Below are positions 4,861-5,419 of a DNA stretch of 5,419 nucleotides, piece after piece (within the stretch, counting starts at the first letter, position 1; each line of letters starts with the position of its first letter). Where the stretch lies: positions 1 through 5,419 of the forward strand of contig CABVCJ010000098.1 in NCBI GenBank assembly GCA_902496845.1, read 5' to 3'. The position numbers and the translations under genes are program-made. The notes below the pieces were generated by a model. It did no database searches, was not told the DNA's origin, and saw only the letters and a list, made by a program, of their open reading frames with translations. Source of the stretch: an uncultured Collinsella sp. (GTDB taxonomy: Bacteria > Actinomycetota > Coriobacteriia > Coriobacteriales > Coriobacteriaceae).

Positions 4861-5419
4861 CTAGACCTGGTCGGCGCCCGCCGTCTCCAAACCGATCAAA
4901 CGGAACGGATCGGCCACGCCACCGATCGACTTTTGGAGCTCGCGCTGGCGCTGAGAATCTTGCATCGCTTGCATCGTCAGCACACGGCGCGCCTCATCGT
5001 CGAGCGACCGGTCCTGACGTAGCTTGGCCTGCGCGGCGCGCATGCGGCGCTTGATGGTGTAGAGCTCAAGGGTATCGAGCATAAACACGATGTTCGTCTC
5101 GGTGGGGTGCTTGCTCGTCGACGAAATGCGCCCGGCGCTGACAAGCGACGCTGCCTCGGGACACACCGCGCGCGCCGCATCCATGCACGCCGTGGGGTCG
5201 GTGCCCGGCGGCGTCGCGAGCACGGCCCACGCGATGGACTCGTGGCGCGGATCCACCCACTCGATCGAACAGATGCGGTCGGCATACGTGCGGAACAGGT
5301 CGGGGTAGCTCGTGAGCATCGTCAACAGCTCGCGCTCCCCCGCCAAAGACTTTCGCTCCAGGTCGGTCAGCACGATCGGCATCGTCGGCGCCGTGGGCGC
5401 GCCCGTAGCGTCGGCAACC
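4861..5419 (-). CDS. dnaG: DNA primase DnaG, C-terminal part (cut by right edge)
   Basis: DnaG makes the RNA primers for DNA replication. Only the last 185 residues are visible, and the frame stays open to the right edge (first full codon at 5418). The opening residues, VADATGAPTAPT, are an Ala/Thr/Pro-rich linker. A helical domain follows with LERKSLAGERELLTMLTSY, PDLF and then RICSIEWVDPRHESIAWAVL. This pattern is typical of the C-terminal DnaB-helicase-interaction domain, which is poorly conserved between phyla. A long charged helix ends it (LYTIKRRMRAAQAKLRQD to about SQRQRELQKSIGG). The zinc-binding and TOPRIM catalytic domains would lie outside the window. The call rests on this domain and on the position directly upstream of rpoD, the classic dnaG-rpoD order. 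Stop is TAG; 110 bp separate it from the chosen rpoD start. An internal ATG at 5382 is not a real start. Confidence 0.85.
   Translation of the reverse strand, partial: VADATGAPTAPTMPIVLTDLERKSLAGERELLTMLTSYPDLFRTYADRICSIEWVDPRHESIAWAVLATPPGTDPTACMDAARAVCPEAASLVSAGRISSTSKHPTETNIVFMLDTLELYTIKRRMRAAQAKLRQDRSLDDEARRVLTMQAMQDSQRQRELQKSIGGVADPFRLIGLETAGADQV

Overview
The window is a GC-rich chromosomal segment in which every recognisable gene lies on the minus strand. Codons mostly end in G or C. The protein families, the gene order and the style of the primary sigma factor suggest an actinobacterial gut-type organism of the class Coriobacteriia (Collinsella or a close relative). That placement is inferred from gene content and sequence style, not from a database match.

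Read in the direction of transcription (high to low coordinates), the first block is information processing. It holds the C-terminal end of DNA primase (dnaG, cut by the right edge), a 95-110 bp spacer with a probable promoter and two small hairpins, and then the complete primary sigma factor rpoD/sigA. A hairpin that is probably the rpoD terminator follows the stop codon. dnaG-rpoD is the conserved core of the bacterial macromolecular-synthesis operon.

The middle block (about 3025-3354) is non-coding. It contains a near-perfect 26-bp palindrome, a strong tRNA promoter, two identical tRNA-Asn(GTT) genes separated by a 34-bp spacer that folds into a hairpin, and an intrinsic terminator.

The left block is a tight three-gene operon: an Asp23/Gls24 (YloU-like) protein, the fatty-acid kinase subunit FakA (YloV/DAK2 family), and the N-terminal 270 residues of the RecG helicase, cut by the left edge. 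The gaps are 27 and 10 bp. The cluster resembles the yloU-yloV-recG neighbourhood known from Firmicutes. It joins a lipid-phosphorylation enzyme and an envelope-associated small protein to a replication-fork repair helicase, with no obvious single pathway uniting them.

I looked for an undescribed system and did not find one; this is ordinary core genome. The points worth a second look are small: the 26-bp palindrome, the structured tRNA spacer, leader hairpins just upstream of two ribosome-binding sites, start-codon choices for rpoD and fakA, the highly charged N-terminus of the sigma factor, and the use of TAG by all four visible stop codons.
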